Assembly: GCA_001632435.1 (NCBI GenBank)
Contig: KV423938.1
Coordinates: 37,089-94,510, forward strand
DNA: 57,422 nt
Direction: 5' to 3'
DNA from: Calocera cornea HHB12733
Lineage: Eukaryota > Basidiomycota > Dacrymycetes > Dacrymycetales > Dacrymycetaceae
Below are positions 22,284-33,123 of the stretch, piece by piece. The notes under the pieces were generated by a model. The model ran no database searches and had not been told where the DNA came from. It saw nothing but the letters and a program-made list of their open reading frames with translations. The translations under genes and the position numbers were made by a program. Position 1 is the stretch's first letter. The number at the start of each line of letters is the position of its first letter.

Positions 22284-22644
22284 GGGTAGTGCCAATTGTA
22301 CTGCGATAGCTAAGCTCTCCTTTCATATGCAAGCACTTGATTGTCGTTCTGTCCAACACGCGTTATCCCCAGACTGGTCCTGGTCCTGGCCATCGGTCTG
22401 AGCCGCGGGATGTCTTCAGGGCTCGGCAACAGCCCCATCAATGACGGCGGCCGGCCTACAGGCCTCAGCAGCGGTGGTCTAATGAAGTCGAAAGATAATC
22501 GAGTGGCTGGTAGCGACAGACATGCCTTGCTATCGACGAGCTCCGAACGCATAACACAGGACGGCAAGTGCGCAGGCAACCAGCCAAATTGTCTTTCCCT
22601 GCTGCACCGGACGTGCCCCTTCTCAGCGCAGTGTCCAGTTTGCG

Positions 22645-23232
22645 ATTGGCACGATACATTTGACCTCGTCGTCGGTATTCATGAAGGTTTCAGTTCTTCC
22701 GCCATCTGAGTCAGGAGCCTCGGCTGTCCGTGAAGGCTGCGAGACACCATTTGAAGGGGGGTGCCAAGCGCTGGTGTACTGGGGGGAGGGCTCCTGAGCG
22801 TTGGAGGTGGAATTCGGAAGGGAAGGGAAGGAGGGCACTGCGTCGTACTGCACGTGCCGGTGAAAACTCGGTACGTGGAATAGGAGTAACGATTGACTAT
22901 GAAAATAAACCTGGGATATGGTGCTCCTAGTCCTCATACATATCAGGTTATGTCTTGTCATCACCTTCAAGGACTAGACGACTTGGGAGAGCAACTCCTT
23001 GCTTCATCTGCTTCTCGGTTTCGTGCGGTAACTGTAAGTGAGTGACAGTTCTGAGCGACCGGTTATTGTGATGAGTTCGCGATGAGGCTTCATTTTCCTT
23101 CTCACATCATGGGGCATCTACCGACCTGGCGCCAGCGCTCCGATGCGGTCTCGCGAGACCGAACATGGAACTCTCGTAGCTCGGTTCAAGTCCTCGTTTT
23201 GCTCGAAAGGAAGAGCTCGTCGCGAAGCTACA
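22645..23232 (-). pseudogene. Decayed copy of the kinesin 3' end
   Basis: On the minus strand this segment resembles the C-terminal coiled-coil exons of the kinesin at 9165-9862. One stretch translates to HGQPRLLTQMAEELK against RGQPSLLEQMPEELE in the gene. The bases around 23030-23075 (gacagttctgagcgacc, gatgagttcgcgatgag) match 9690-9735, and gaagagctcgtcgcgaagct at 23210-23229 matches gaaaagctcttcgcgaagct. The copy is about 110 bp shorter than the source, with stops and frameshifts. No motor domain is present, so it cannot make a kinesin. Confidence 0.75.
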
Positions 23233-23234
23233 CA

Positions 23235-23790
23235 GGCTACGACACGGAAACAGTGGGAGGAGCAGAGGACGCTGCATGAGGAGAGGAAGAATCGGGAGGA
23301 GCGGGCGGGAAGTGAGAGGACGGGTCCGGATACAGATATGGATACGTGTAGGTGTTCGACAGGGGCCAGGGGCCAGGAGTGATTTTACGCTCGTGAGTCG
23401 TCATGTGAGGTGGATGCTGGCGCGGGCGGGTAGTGAACACGAATGGAAGTGTACTGTCCGACGTGTGACCGCTGCCCGATATAGCAGGTCCAACTTATGT
23501 CATCATTGCATGAGTCGACCGTAGCAGGCCCGGTGCGCTGGTAGGGGTAGCCTCCTGAGCGGTGGAAGGAGGGTAAAGTGCTGTAAAGTTACATGATCGC
23601 GCGGAGCGGATCACAGGAGGCAGAAGAGGGGGTATGTTCGCGGCTCGTCGTAAGCGTAAGCAGGCGGCAGCAGCGCAGGAAGGGAGCCACTCCTGCGTGC
23701 GACTGGACCTAATGGTGTGGTCAGCGTCGTGTACCCATCGATGTGCGAGACGAGGGTTTGTTTTGTTTTCTCGTCGAAGTTAGGGTCCGA
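23235..23790 (+). pseudogene. Duplicated 3' end and flank of the CysRS gene
   Basis: The frame here reads [20 protein letters not shown], matching the last residues of the CysRS ([20 protein letters not shown] at about 20515-20580). The stop codon of the source is not kept: the copy reads on through GSERTGP. The flank also matches: ggatcacagga at about 20770 and 23607, gcgcagg..gagccact at about 20850 and 23675, and ttttctcgtcg at about 20930 and 23768. No catalytic domain is included. Confidence 0.8.
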
Positions 23791-24169
23791 AAAGGGAGGT
23801 GCGGTCTGGCCCGGGCGCGGTGGTGGTCGCGTGGGGGACAATGCACGGAGGCATGGCGGGAGCAGAACGGGGGTGACGGGGGCAGAGTCGGGTGATTTTG
23901 AGGGAATGAGAGGGCAAGATGGGAAGGGCGACAGTAGGGCACACCAGCAGAACAGAACGGACGAGAGCAGAGCAGCGACCCTCGACTGTGGGCAGACGGT
24001 GCGCTCCCCTCTTCACGCCGGCATACACGTTCCCATCTCCGGACATCCCCTCCCTCCCCTCCCTCCCCTCTTATATCCTCACCACCATCGCGCATACAAG
24101 CACCCCCTGTCCATCGTCCCCTCCTCCTCATCCCCGACACTCCCCCTCGACACCCCCCTCCTCCCCGCA

Positions 24170-27100
24170 ATGTACCCCGTCTCGGACCTCACCACCCTCA
24201 TCCGCAAGTCCCGCGGCGTCGTGCCCCCGCAGACAGCCGGGCCCTCAACAACAGTATGCGACGACCACATGTTCCTCTTCGGCGGCAGGCTCGTCGCACA
24301 GCGCCGCATGCTCTCCGACATGTACGTCTTCGACATCAAGCAGCTCACGTGGGACAAGCTCCCCGTCCCGCCAGGCGACGAGCAGCACGTGCCCCAGCCG
24401 CGCTACTTCCACTCCGCCGACCTCTGGAACGGCCACATCGTCATCTTCGGCGGGATGACCGATGCGCCCGAGGGGACCGCGCAGCTCCCGCCCCAGCCGG
24501 GGGAGGTGCCCAACGTGACCGTCCTCAACGACGTCCACCTGTTCAACATCGCCGAGCGCCGCTGGCTGCCCACCCCGCCCCCGCCCGTGACGGAGAACGC
24601 GGAGCACATCCCGCTCCCGCGGTACGCCCACCTCTCCAGCGTTGCCGGCGACAAGCTGTACATCATCGGCGGGCACGGCCCGCCCAAGAACGACTGGCTC
24701 GACAACGTGCATGTGTACGACCTGCGCCATAGGATGTGGGTCGCGAAGCAGGAGTGCACCACCCACTGCGGGACGTACAGGAGCGTCGCCGTCTGCGCGC
24801 CGCAGCGCGTCGTGCACCCTCCGCCGGGGACCGTGGACAAGGACATGGAGGGCTTTGGGCGGCGCAGAGGCGGCACGGAGAAGAACTCGCTGCAGCATCC
24901 GAGCTACTCCGAGGTGCCCAGCCCGGACGAGCCGAACGGCATCTACGTCTACTCGAACTACAACTTTATGGAGGTCTCCCGCGAGCTCATCGTCATGCAG
25001 CCCACACCCTCGCCGACGGCCCCAGCGCCATTAACGTTCACCGACGAGACGCAGACGTTTGCGAACAGCCCGAACCTCCCGCCCGGCCTGCGATTCCCCA
25101 CCGGGGCGATCATGGGCAACCATCTCCTGCTGTGCGGCACGTACCTCGCGCACACCTACAACTCCTTCTCCCTTTGGTCTCTGGACCTGCGGACGCGTGC
25201 CTGGCAGCGCATCGACTGCGGCAACCCGCTTGCGGCCGGCTCGTGGTCACGCGGCATGCTGTGGACGGGCGGCGCAAAGTTCCTCATCTTCGGCAACCGC
25301 TACGGCAACCTGGTAGAAGACTACCAGCGGCGGCTCCTGAGCTGGACCCACGTCGCCTTTGTTGACCTCGAGGCGTGCGGGATCTACCAGCCGCCCGCGC
25401 TCTCCATCGGCATGCGGGAGAGCGAGCTCGGCCTCGCCGCGCTGGAGGAGGAGATCCTGGCGGACTTTGAGATTGTGTGCGACGACGGGCGCAAGATCCG
25501 CTGCTCCCGGCGCATCCTCGAGCAGCGCTGGCCGTGGTTCCGCGAGCAGCGGCGCGCCTTCCTCGGCCGCGTGTCCCAGCTGCTCGAGGCCAAGCCGGAG
25601 CAGATCGACCCGAGCTACCCGATCGAGATGCCCGAGTTTGTCGAGCTCACCCCGGAGAACGAGCAGCCCTCTGTGCAGGGCCCGGGGTTCGGCGGCGGCC
25701 CGCCTCTGCCAAGGGCAGACCCGCGCCTCACCCCGCGCCGCCTGCTCATGCCCGAGCCCTATCCGATCGCGCTCGCCTTCGTCCAGTACCTCTACACATA
25801 CTCCCTCATCACCCCGCTGCAGCACGCCCCGCCGGTGCTCAACGCCCTCCTCGTGCTCAGCCAGATCTACGAGCTCCCCCACCTCCAGACGATCGTCATA
25901 CACGCCATGCACGAGAAGCTCAACCACTACAACGCCGTATCCGTGTACGAGATGGCGACGGTGTGCAACGTGCAGAGTCTGCAGATCAGGTCCCTCAAGG
26001 TCGTCATGGTACGTTCGTTTGGTAAGTTCTGTGCGAGCACGGCTTATTATTGTCCAGGGAAAGAATGGGATCCGCGGCCCGCGCACACGACCGGACAGGC
26101 ACGAGCCGAGCACCGACGGACCCAATGGTGACGGGGACCATCCCGAAAAGGCGCCGCCTCGCCCGCGAGGCATGTCCAACGCCAAGGACCTGCAGATGCC
26201 GCCCTCCAACGGCGATGGGAAGCAAGCCAATGGCAAGACTGACGGAGAGCAGTCGGACAGCGCTGGGCACCCGCAGGGTACCACGACGCCGTCGGCTATC
26301 CCGCACATTGCTGAGGTGGCGGAGGCGCCGCCTCCTATTGTTGCTCCTGTGGTACCCCCGCCTGCCCCCGCTCCGGCGGTGCCGACACCCACCTCTGCTG
26401 CACCTCCCCGACCCCCGAGAAGTGCACGCCGAGCCACGCCGCCCGACAGCCCACCTCGGACATCCCCCACTAACCCTCGCCCACGGCTCTCCTCGTCCCT
26501 GTCAATGGAGGATCTCCGCCGTGTGCCGCAGACGCTCGACTTCATCGAGCCTGTCCATCCTGCGCATGAGCGTACCGGCTCTGGGGGATCGGCCCTCCGT
26601 CGCGCGAAGAGCGAGGTCTCCCGGCACCGTCCGAGCGGGAGCGGCGGTTCGAGCTCTCTCAAGTCAAGCCTCGGACGGAGGTTCTCCACCCAGCGGCCAA
26701 TCAGCGAAGCGAGCAGTTCGTCGTCCAGCTCGGTCTGGGGTGGCGGGGGCAGCAACTCTGTCGACTCGCAGCACAGTCACGCGCCTGCCCCGCGCCCCGC
26801 TACAAGCCATATCTCGCTCAACGACGACCCTCCCGCCCGCGAAAGCTCAAAGGGTCTCCGCGTTAAGGTCGACTTGCCGTCGTGGCTCAGCTTTGGTAAC
26901 AGCAGCCGCTCGCCTTCCAAGACACCGCGCGATGAGCAGATGCCCATCACTCCGTCGCTCACCCCGACCATGGCGAGCTCGTCGCCCAGCACGCCGAACC
27001 CGCTCACTCCGTCTACGTCGAGCAACTCGCTCTTCAGCCGTGCAAGGTCGAACAAGTCCCCCTTCGTGTCGTCCCAGCGCAAGGCTCTGGACGCGGTCAG

Positions 27101-27248
27101 GCGGCAGAACTCGGGCGAGGAGGGCAAGCTGCGCAAGGAGAAGAGCAGTGAAAACGTCGTCATCAAGGACATTATCAAGAGTGCAGAAACGAGAGCGGCG
27201 AAGCGGGGCAAAGAGCAGTTCACGGCCCCGGTGTTCGGCCTTCTCTGA
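24170..27248 (+). CDS. Kelch-repeat/BTB protein, Ral2-like
   Basis: Two exons (24170-26008, 26058-27248) encode 1,009 aa. Residues about 20-410 form a kelch beta-propeller, with blades marked MFLFGGRLVAQRRMLSDMYVF, IVIFGGMTDAPEG, LYIIGGHGPPKNDWLDNVHVY and LLLCGTYLAHTYNSF. Residues about 430-610 carry a BTB/POZ-type domain (ADFEIVCDDGRKIRCSR, then ALAFVQYLYTYSLITP and LLVLSQIYELPHLQTIV), interrupted by an acidic/Gly loop. Exon 2 encodes a Pro/Ser-rich disordered tail ending SAETRAAKRGKEQF...FGLL. This kelch-BTB order resembles fission yeast Ral2, a Ras1 pathway protein; that role is inferred. The 49-nt intron is phase 0. The ATG at 24170 follows a C/T-rich leader. It converges with HRD3 about 230 bp downstream. 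Confidence 0.85.
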
Positions 27249-27475
27249 TTTCCTGTACCATCTCTTTCCTCTCGGGTTCGTGGTCTCGTAGAAGATGCAT
27301 GTGTAATATGTGATGTGTTATTTTCTGTACTGTAACGTAGTGCACACGCGGTGCAGGTCCCCAGCTGGGCTTTCTCAATACAATGTATATTGACATGGGT
27401 GCTCTCTCGCTGCTCTGGAGCTGCGAAGGATCGGAGGTATGATATGGGTGTGGTATTATCCATCACTGCCTAGTG

Positions 27476-30400
27476 CTATATGAATCTTGCCATTAAATCT
27501 CGCAGACCAGCTGCAGGTGGCTCTGGTCGGCCACCTGGAGCATCCACACGATCCGGCGCCTGTCCCTCGGCCTGCCCCGGCTGCCCCCGCCGGCGCCGCT
27601 CTTCCTCTGCTCGCCGGGTGACCCACTGGGTGCGAACGTATATGAGCCACGCGAGGAGGCCACAGAGGACGAGCAGCAGGAGCGTCTCGACAAACTCGAC
27701 GCTCTCCGTGTCCTCGCTGTCGCCCGCGAACAAGTAGTCGTCCGGGCCGAAGTCGCCCTCGTCCCTGTCCCTGTCCCTGTCCCGCCTGTCGCGCGCCCAC
27801 TGGACCGCGTCCTCGCCGACGGGCTCGCCGATCGACCCGTCGAGCGCGCTCCGGCGCGTCTTCCTCGCGTCGTCCTTTGTCTTGCCGAGGTACCAGTGGT
27901 CGTCGTCGCGCAGGTCCCAGAGGGAGAGCCCGTGGTTCTTTCCGCCCGCGAGGGTGTACCAGAGGCTGCGGGCGTAGAGCTTGAGCAGGGAGAGGGTGAC
28001 GGGGAGATAGCCGGCCGGGTTGGTCTCCATCGCCTGGTCATAGTACCGCTTGGCGAGGTGGAAGTCCTGGGGGATCCCGAGCCCGTTCTCGTACATCCAG
28101 CCGAGGTTCCACATGGCCAGCGCGCTGAGCTGCGACTCGACCGCGCTCTGGTAGTAGCCCGCGGCCTGCTCCAGCCGCTCGGGCGCGAGCGCGTCGCCGA
28201 TGCCCAGGCCGTGGTAGTGGTAGTCGCCCACCTTGACGAGCGCGTCGATGTTGTTCTGCGCGGCAGAGCGGGTCCAGTACACGAGCGCGGCGCGCGCCGA
28301 GGCGTTCGTGCGCTCAAAGTCCTCGCCTGTGTGCGCTGGGTGAGCTGGGGGGGGCGAGCAGGAACCCGAGTCAGAGGGCGGAAGGGTGCTCACTCACCCT
28401 TGTCGAGCAGGTAGGCGATGTTATTCTGCGCAATCTCGTGGCCCGACTCGGCCGCAATGGCCCAGTACAGCATGGCGACGTGCCTGTCCTGGGCATGGCC
28501 CGTGTTCCACCTGCGCTCCGCCTCGCCCATCCAGTCGTTCCGCCACGCGCCGCGCTCGGCGACGATCTTGAACCAGGAGAGGGCGACGGCGCAGGAGCCA
28601 GAGCCAGAGCTCGAGCTGCTCGTGCCCGGGGGCGCGGAGAGGGCGCGGGCGGTGTGCGCGTGGATGTGCGCCAGGTAGTAGTACGCCTCGAAGGGCGAGC
28701 CGTGCCGCAGGGCGATGTCGAAGAACTGGGTTGCGGAGGGCGTGTCGCCGTTCACTGCGCATGCACGGTCAGCCCCCCCACACACACACACGAGTGCGCA
28801 CAACGGTCTTGGCACGTACGGAGATGATACCTGCCGAGCTGGACCTGTGCCTCGGCGAGGTCGGCGCCGGACGCGCCGGCAAAGTACGCGATTGCCTTTG
28901 TGTCGTCCTTTGAGCCGAGGAGCCCCTCCTTGTAGAGGATGCCGAGCCCGTTGTGGCACTCGCGGTCGCCGTAGTCGGCGCCGCGCTCGAACCACATCTT
29001 TGCGAGCCGCGCGTCGGCCTTGACGCCCTCGCCGCGGAGGAAGAGGCGGCCGAGGTAGCCGCACGCCTGCGCGACGAGCACGGCGGAGCGCTCGTCCAGC
29101 TCGCGCTTGCCCAGCAGGGGCGCGGCGAGGTTGTCCTTGGGCCACATGTGCCGGGCGATGCGCAGGAAGTACTGCCGCGCGCGGCGGTAGTCCTGCAGCA
29201 CCGCGCCGACCGCGTCGCCGCCTGCTGACGCGCCCGCGGCGGGGGTGTAGAGCGTGCCGTGGTAGTAGATCCGGCCGAGGCGGAGGGTGTACTCGAGCTC
29301 GCCCTGGTCGGTATGGTACTGGGCGCACTCAGCACGCGGAGGCGTGAGGTCAAAAGGCGGGAGGGTCATACCTGATAGAACTCGAGGATGTCCTGCCACG
29401 TCTCCCCCGCGGCCCTGGCTTGCCCCGCGCGAATGGCCGCCCGGTTGGCGTTCCACCCCGTGGAGGCGACGCTCGAGCCGGGCCCGTAGACGCCTCCGGC
29501 GAGGTCGGACAGCCGTGTGGGGTAGAGGAGGAGGGTCCTCCCTCCCGGGGGCCCGCTGAGGAACTGCGCCATGGCTGGCACGAATCAAATGCATCCCGTC
29601 AGCCTCAGCAAGGGGGACGTGACATGTAGGGGATGGAATGGGATGGGATGGGATGAGGGATGGGGTAGGCACGCACCCCGCTCTGCAGCACTCTCATACC
29701 AGCCCAGGGCGGTCATGCAGTCCTCGGGGACGCCTATGCCCGCCCAGTGCCTGTATCCCAGGGCCATCTCGGCGGTCTGGTCGCCTCCGAGGGCGGCGAA
29801 GGTGTAGTGGAGGAGGGCGCGGGCCTGGTCGACGGGGGTGACGGCGCCGTAGCCTGTTGCGTGGAAGAAGCCGAGCATGGACTGGGAGGCCGGGGCGCCG
29901 GTGAGGTGCGCGTGTGCGGTGTAGGCGTGGAAGGCGCGGGTGAGGTTGAGCGGGATGGTGGAGGGCGGGAACTGTGCGCGGGGGGTCAGCGCCGGGTGTG
30001 CGGATGCGGATGTGGGAGGACGGGGCGGACCATGGAGACCTCGGCCAGCTTTGCGAGCGCGTCGGCACACCCCTGCTCCGCGGCGTACTCGAGCAGGTCG
30101 AGCACCTTTACGCCGCGGGCGGGTGTGCGGGCGCCTTGCCCCGCGCGGGCGGAGAGGCCGAGGAGGGGCTGGAGGGTGTGCCAGAGGCGGAGGAGGAGGT
30201 CTACTGGGCCGGAGCGCTTTGCGATGAAGGTGCGGAGGAAGGAGGAGGAGGCGGTGGTGGAGAGGGAGGCGGCGGCGTCGGCTGCGTAGAGGGCGTCGAG
30301 GGCGCGGAGGGCGTCGTTGTATGCGCGTGTGCCTGGTGGGGGTGGGGTGCTTTGGGTCAGTGGGTGCGCGGGTGGGGGGATGGAGCGCACCGTGGTCGGG

Positions 30401-30653
30401 CGGGTCGGCCGGCTCGGGCTGCTGCACTGGTCAGCATGCTTCTTTCCGTGGCAAGCGGCACAGCGCTCACCGCATCGTCGCCCTGCTGCTCCGGGGCCGG
30501 GGCGGGGGCCGGGGCCGGTCGCGGTGTGGGCTCGCCCGCCTGTGCCGCCTCCCGCGTGGGCTGCACGGGCTGGGCGGCTGCGCGTGCTAGTGCGAGGCCG
30601 AGGGTGAGTGCGAGGAGGCAGAGGAGGGCCGTCCGATACGGTGGGGCGTGCAT
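27476..30653 (-). CDS. HRD3: Hrd3/Sel1L, ER-associated degradation subunit
   Basis: In yeast and animals this protein scaffolds the Hrd1 ubiquitin ligase in the ER membrane and recruits misfolded glycoproteins. The N-terminal signal peptide is MHAPPYRTALLCLLALTLGL...ARAAAQP, then a Pro/Ala-rich linker. Sel1-like repeats fill most of the protein: FHATGYGAVTPVDQARALLHY, YHGTLYTPAAG, NGLGILYKEGLLGSKDDTKA, AQNNIAYLLDKG, VGDYHYHGLGIGD and MWNLGWMYENGLGIPQD. A single membrane helix near the C-terminus (VETLLLLVLCGLLAWLIYV) is followed by a short basic tail ending LMARFI with TAG at 27476-27478. About six introns, roughly 920 aa. The ATG is at 30651-30653, just after a tgtctg microsatellite. It is divergent from the H15 gene across about 360 bp. 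Confidence 0.93.
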
Positions 30654-31009
30654 CTTCTGTGTCTGTGTCTGTGTCTGTGTTCTGTGTTCTGTGTTCAGCG
30701 GGCGGTTTATGAAGCGCGCATTCGCATTGAATGGCCGCTCGATCGATCGGGAATGCGGTCGTCGTGCGCTTTGCATCCACCGACGTGTCCTCCCTCCCGC
30801 TGGAACGGCTTGGCACGGGTGGCGGGGGGCGGGGCACGCCTAACCACCCGCACGTGGCGAGCCGGGCTGAATGGGGAGCGCTCTGCACCCTACTGCCCTG
30901 CGGTGTTGTACACTCCGTGCCCTCCTCCGCTGCTGCAATACACTCCCACCCATCAAAAGCCACCACCAGCACCAGCAGCGGCAACAGCACCAGCACATGC
31001 ACGACGACG
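30654..31009. promoter_or_regulatory. Divergent promoter, HRD3 and H15 gene
   Basis: A 356-bp spacer between two divergent starts. A (tctgtg)n microsatellite lies at 30656-30700, directly upstream of the HRD3 ATG. The rest shows a caccagcag-rich stretch leading into the H15 gene. No TATA box was recognised. Confidence 0.45.
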
Positions 31010-32633
31010 ATGAACGACGCCTCCTCCTCCCTCTTCCACCAGCTCCAGCTCGGAAACAGCACAAACTGGGGCATACACACAGACTTCCACACAACAAACA
31101 CAGACACAGACCACCACCACCACCACCAGCTCAACGGCGACGCCCACTTCCCCGACCCCGTGCGCCCTTCTCCCTCTCCCTGACAGAGCAGCAGTTTCAG
31201 CAGCATACTAACCCGCAAGCAGACACTCGACTTCCCCATCGCCTCGACCTCGACCCCCGCCCCCCGCCCCTCCATAATCGACCTCAAGCGGCGGTACCTC
31301 ACCCACCTGCCCCCCGCCCGGCTCGTCAGCACGATCCTGGACCTGGAGCTCCGCGGGCAGCGGCACGACCCCTCCTTCGGCGCGCACATGTGGCCGCCGG
31401 ACCTCGACAGCGCCGTGCGCGACATGGAGGACGGCCCGCCCGGCACCGGCACCGGCACCGGCACCGGCTCTGGGGAGGAGGGCGCGCGCCGGATCAGCGC
31501 TGGCCCCTTGCCCGGCAAGTCCTTCGCCCCCGGCCGGCCGCTCGGGCGCGGCGCGGGCGCGGAGGACTTGCACCCGGGGAGCAACGGCCTGCCGAACTAC
31601 GAGGAGATGATTGTCGAAGCGCTGTTCGAGCTCGGGGAGGAGGAGGGCGTGCAGCCAAAGGTCATCTTTGACTGGATCGCAGAGTCCGTCTTGTGCACCC
31701 CCGCACCCCCGCAACCCCGCTGACCCCACCCCCTCTAGACGCTACCCAATAAACAGCAACTTCAGGCCCTCAGCGCACCAAGCGATCCAGAAGTCCCACA
31801 AGCGCGGCCGGCTCGAGAAGACGGGGAACAAGTACCGGCTCAACCCGGACTGGGACGGCACCGTGCGTCCTTTGCTTTCCTTTGCTTTGTGCTTTGGCTC
31901 CCCTCCTCCTCCCCCCCACTTGCGCTGCCCACGGGCACATCCTCGCCACTTCGTGCCCGCAGCGCACGCCCACCCTGGGACCTTGCAGCCCCGCAGCCTC
32001 TCTCCCCCGCCTCCAACCTCCCACTTCCCCNNNNNNNNNNNNNNNNNNNNNNNNNNNNNNNNNNNNNNNNNNNNNNNNNNNNNNNNNNNNNNNNNNNNNN
32101 NNNNNNNNNNNNNNNNNNNNNNNNNNNNNNNNNNNNNNNNNNNNNNNNNNNNNNNNNNNNNNNNNNNNNNNNNNNNNNNNNNNNNNNNNNNNNNNNNNNN
32201 NNNNNNNNNNNNNNNNNNNNNNNNNNNNNNNNNNNNNNNNNNNNNNNNNNNNNNNNNCCCCCCCGTCCACCCCCTGCCAATGCCCATGCCAACCGGGTCG
32301 ATGTCGATCGAAGCAGCGCTCTCGATGCTCATCAACGGCGGCCCGCACCCGCACCCGCACTCGCACCACCAGCACCAACACCACCCCCAACACCAACCCC
32401 AACCCCAGCACCAGCACCAGCACCAGCACCAGCACCAGCACCAGCAGCACCAGCACCAGCAGGGCCAGTACCAGATGCAGCACGCGCTCTTCCCGCTCCC
32501 CCTCCACCCGCCGCACACCCAGCAGCAGCACTCCATCCCCGTGTACACGCCCCGCACGGACGTCCAGCAGAGCTTGAACAGCCTTGCCCAGCAGTTTGCC
32601 GCCCGGGGCCGGAAGAGCCGCGCGGGCTTATGA
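31010..32633 (+). CDS. H15 (linker-histone-type) winged-helix protein
   Basis: Coding exons are 31010-31159, 31223-31683, 31739-31862 and a last exon starting in or near the assembly gap and ending at 32633. The N-terminus MNDASSSLFHQLQLGN is followed by a His-rich run and then DLKRRYLTHLPPARLVSTIL. The H15 domain spans exons 2-3: NYEEMIVEALFEL, GVQPKVIFDWIAERYPINSN, FRPSAHQAIQKSHKRGRLEK, KYRLNPDWDG. This fold binds DNA in linker histones and some chromatin regulators. The last exon has MSIEAALSMLINGG and then a long His/Gln tract from a cac/cag repeat, ending QQFAARGRKSRAGL. The domain is too acidic and the protein too long for histone H1; a chromatin or transcription regulator is likely. 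The last splice join is hidden by the gap. Confidence 0.75.
32031..32257. other. Assembly gap (227 N)
   Basis: A run of 227 N falls in the intron between the third and last coding exons of the H15 gene, in a very C-rich neighbourhood. The start of the last exon cannot be placed. Confidence 1.
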
Positions 32634-32646
32634 TAGGACCTTGCAT

Positions 32647-32652
32647 GCCTGC

Positions 32653-32716
<64 letters not shown>
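32647..32716. repeat. (GCTT)n microsatellite
   Basis: About sixteen gctt units, preceded by two gcct units, lie 14 bp after the stop codon of the H15 gene, presumably in its 3' UTR. Length polymorphism is expected. Confidence 0.95.
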
Positions 32717-33123
32717 ATACATGCACTGTATTGCATACACATGTGCGTGTGCCGCGGACCGTTGGCACGCGGCTTGGGGGTCGCGGGTCGGTATCTATTA
32801 CTCACTGTTACTGTACTGTCTTGGACTAATCGGGGCAGGCTGTTGTACTCCTACGTATGTATCATTGTAATGCCCCTCATGCCTGCTTCATGTCGATGAA
32901 TGAACACCCGGCGGGACTGGGCGCGCCGACGTCCGTAGATGCCCGCTCCGCCGTCGTGGACGGTGCAAATGATGGATTCTACCCCCTTTCGAGGATTGGA
33001 TTACTCGTGCTCGTACTCATTATGGACACATGCGAGAGATACTGTATGGAATATAAGTGGTGGGAGACAAGACGTCGTTCAAATGCAGTCAGTGATCCGC
33101 CCTAATCGCTTCACAGGCCACTC

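Noticed and set aside
22341..22709. Frame with a signal-peptide-like start (RLVLVLAIGLS) after secreted-protein gene 2
   Set aside because: It begins at TTG, and its 3' part is antisense to the kinesin-derived fragment. No splice model gives an in-frame ATG.
24245..30843. Long frames antisense to the kelch/BTB and HRD3 genes
   Set aside because: They are shadows in GC-rich coding sequence. The opposite frames hold the kelch blades and Sel1 repeats.
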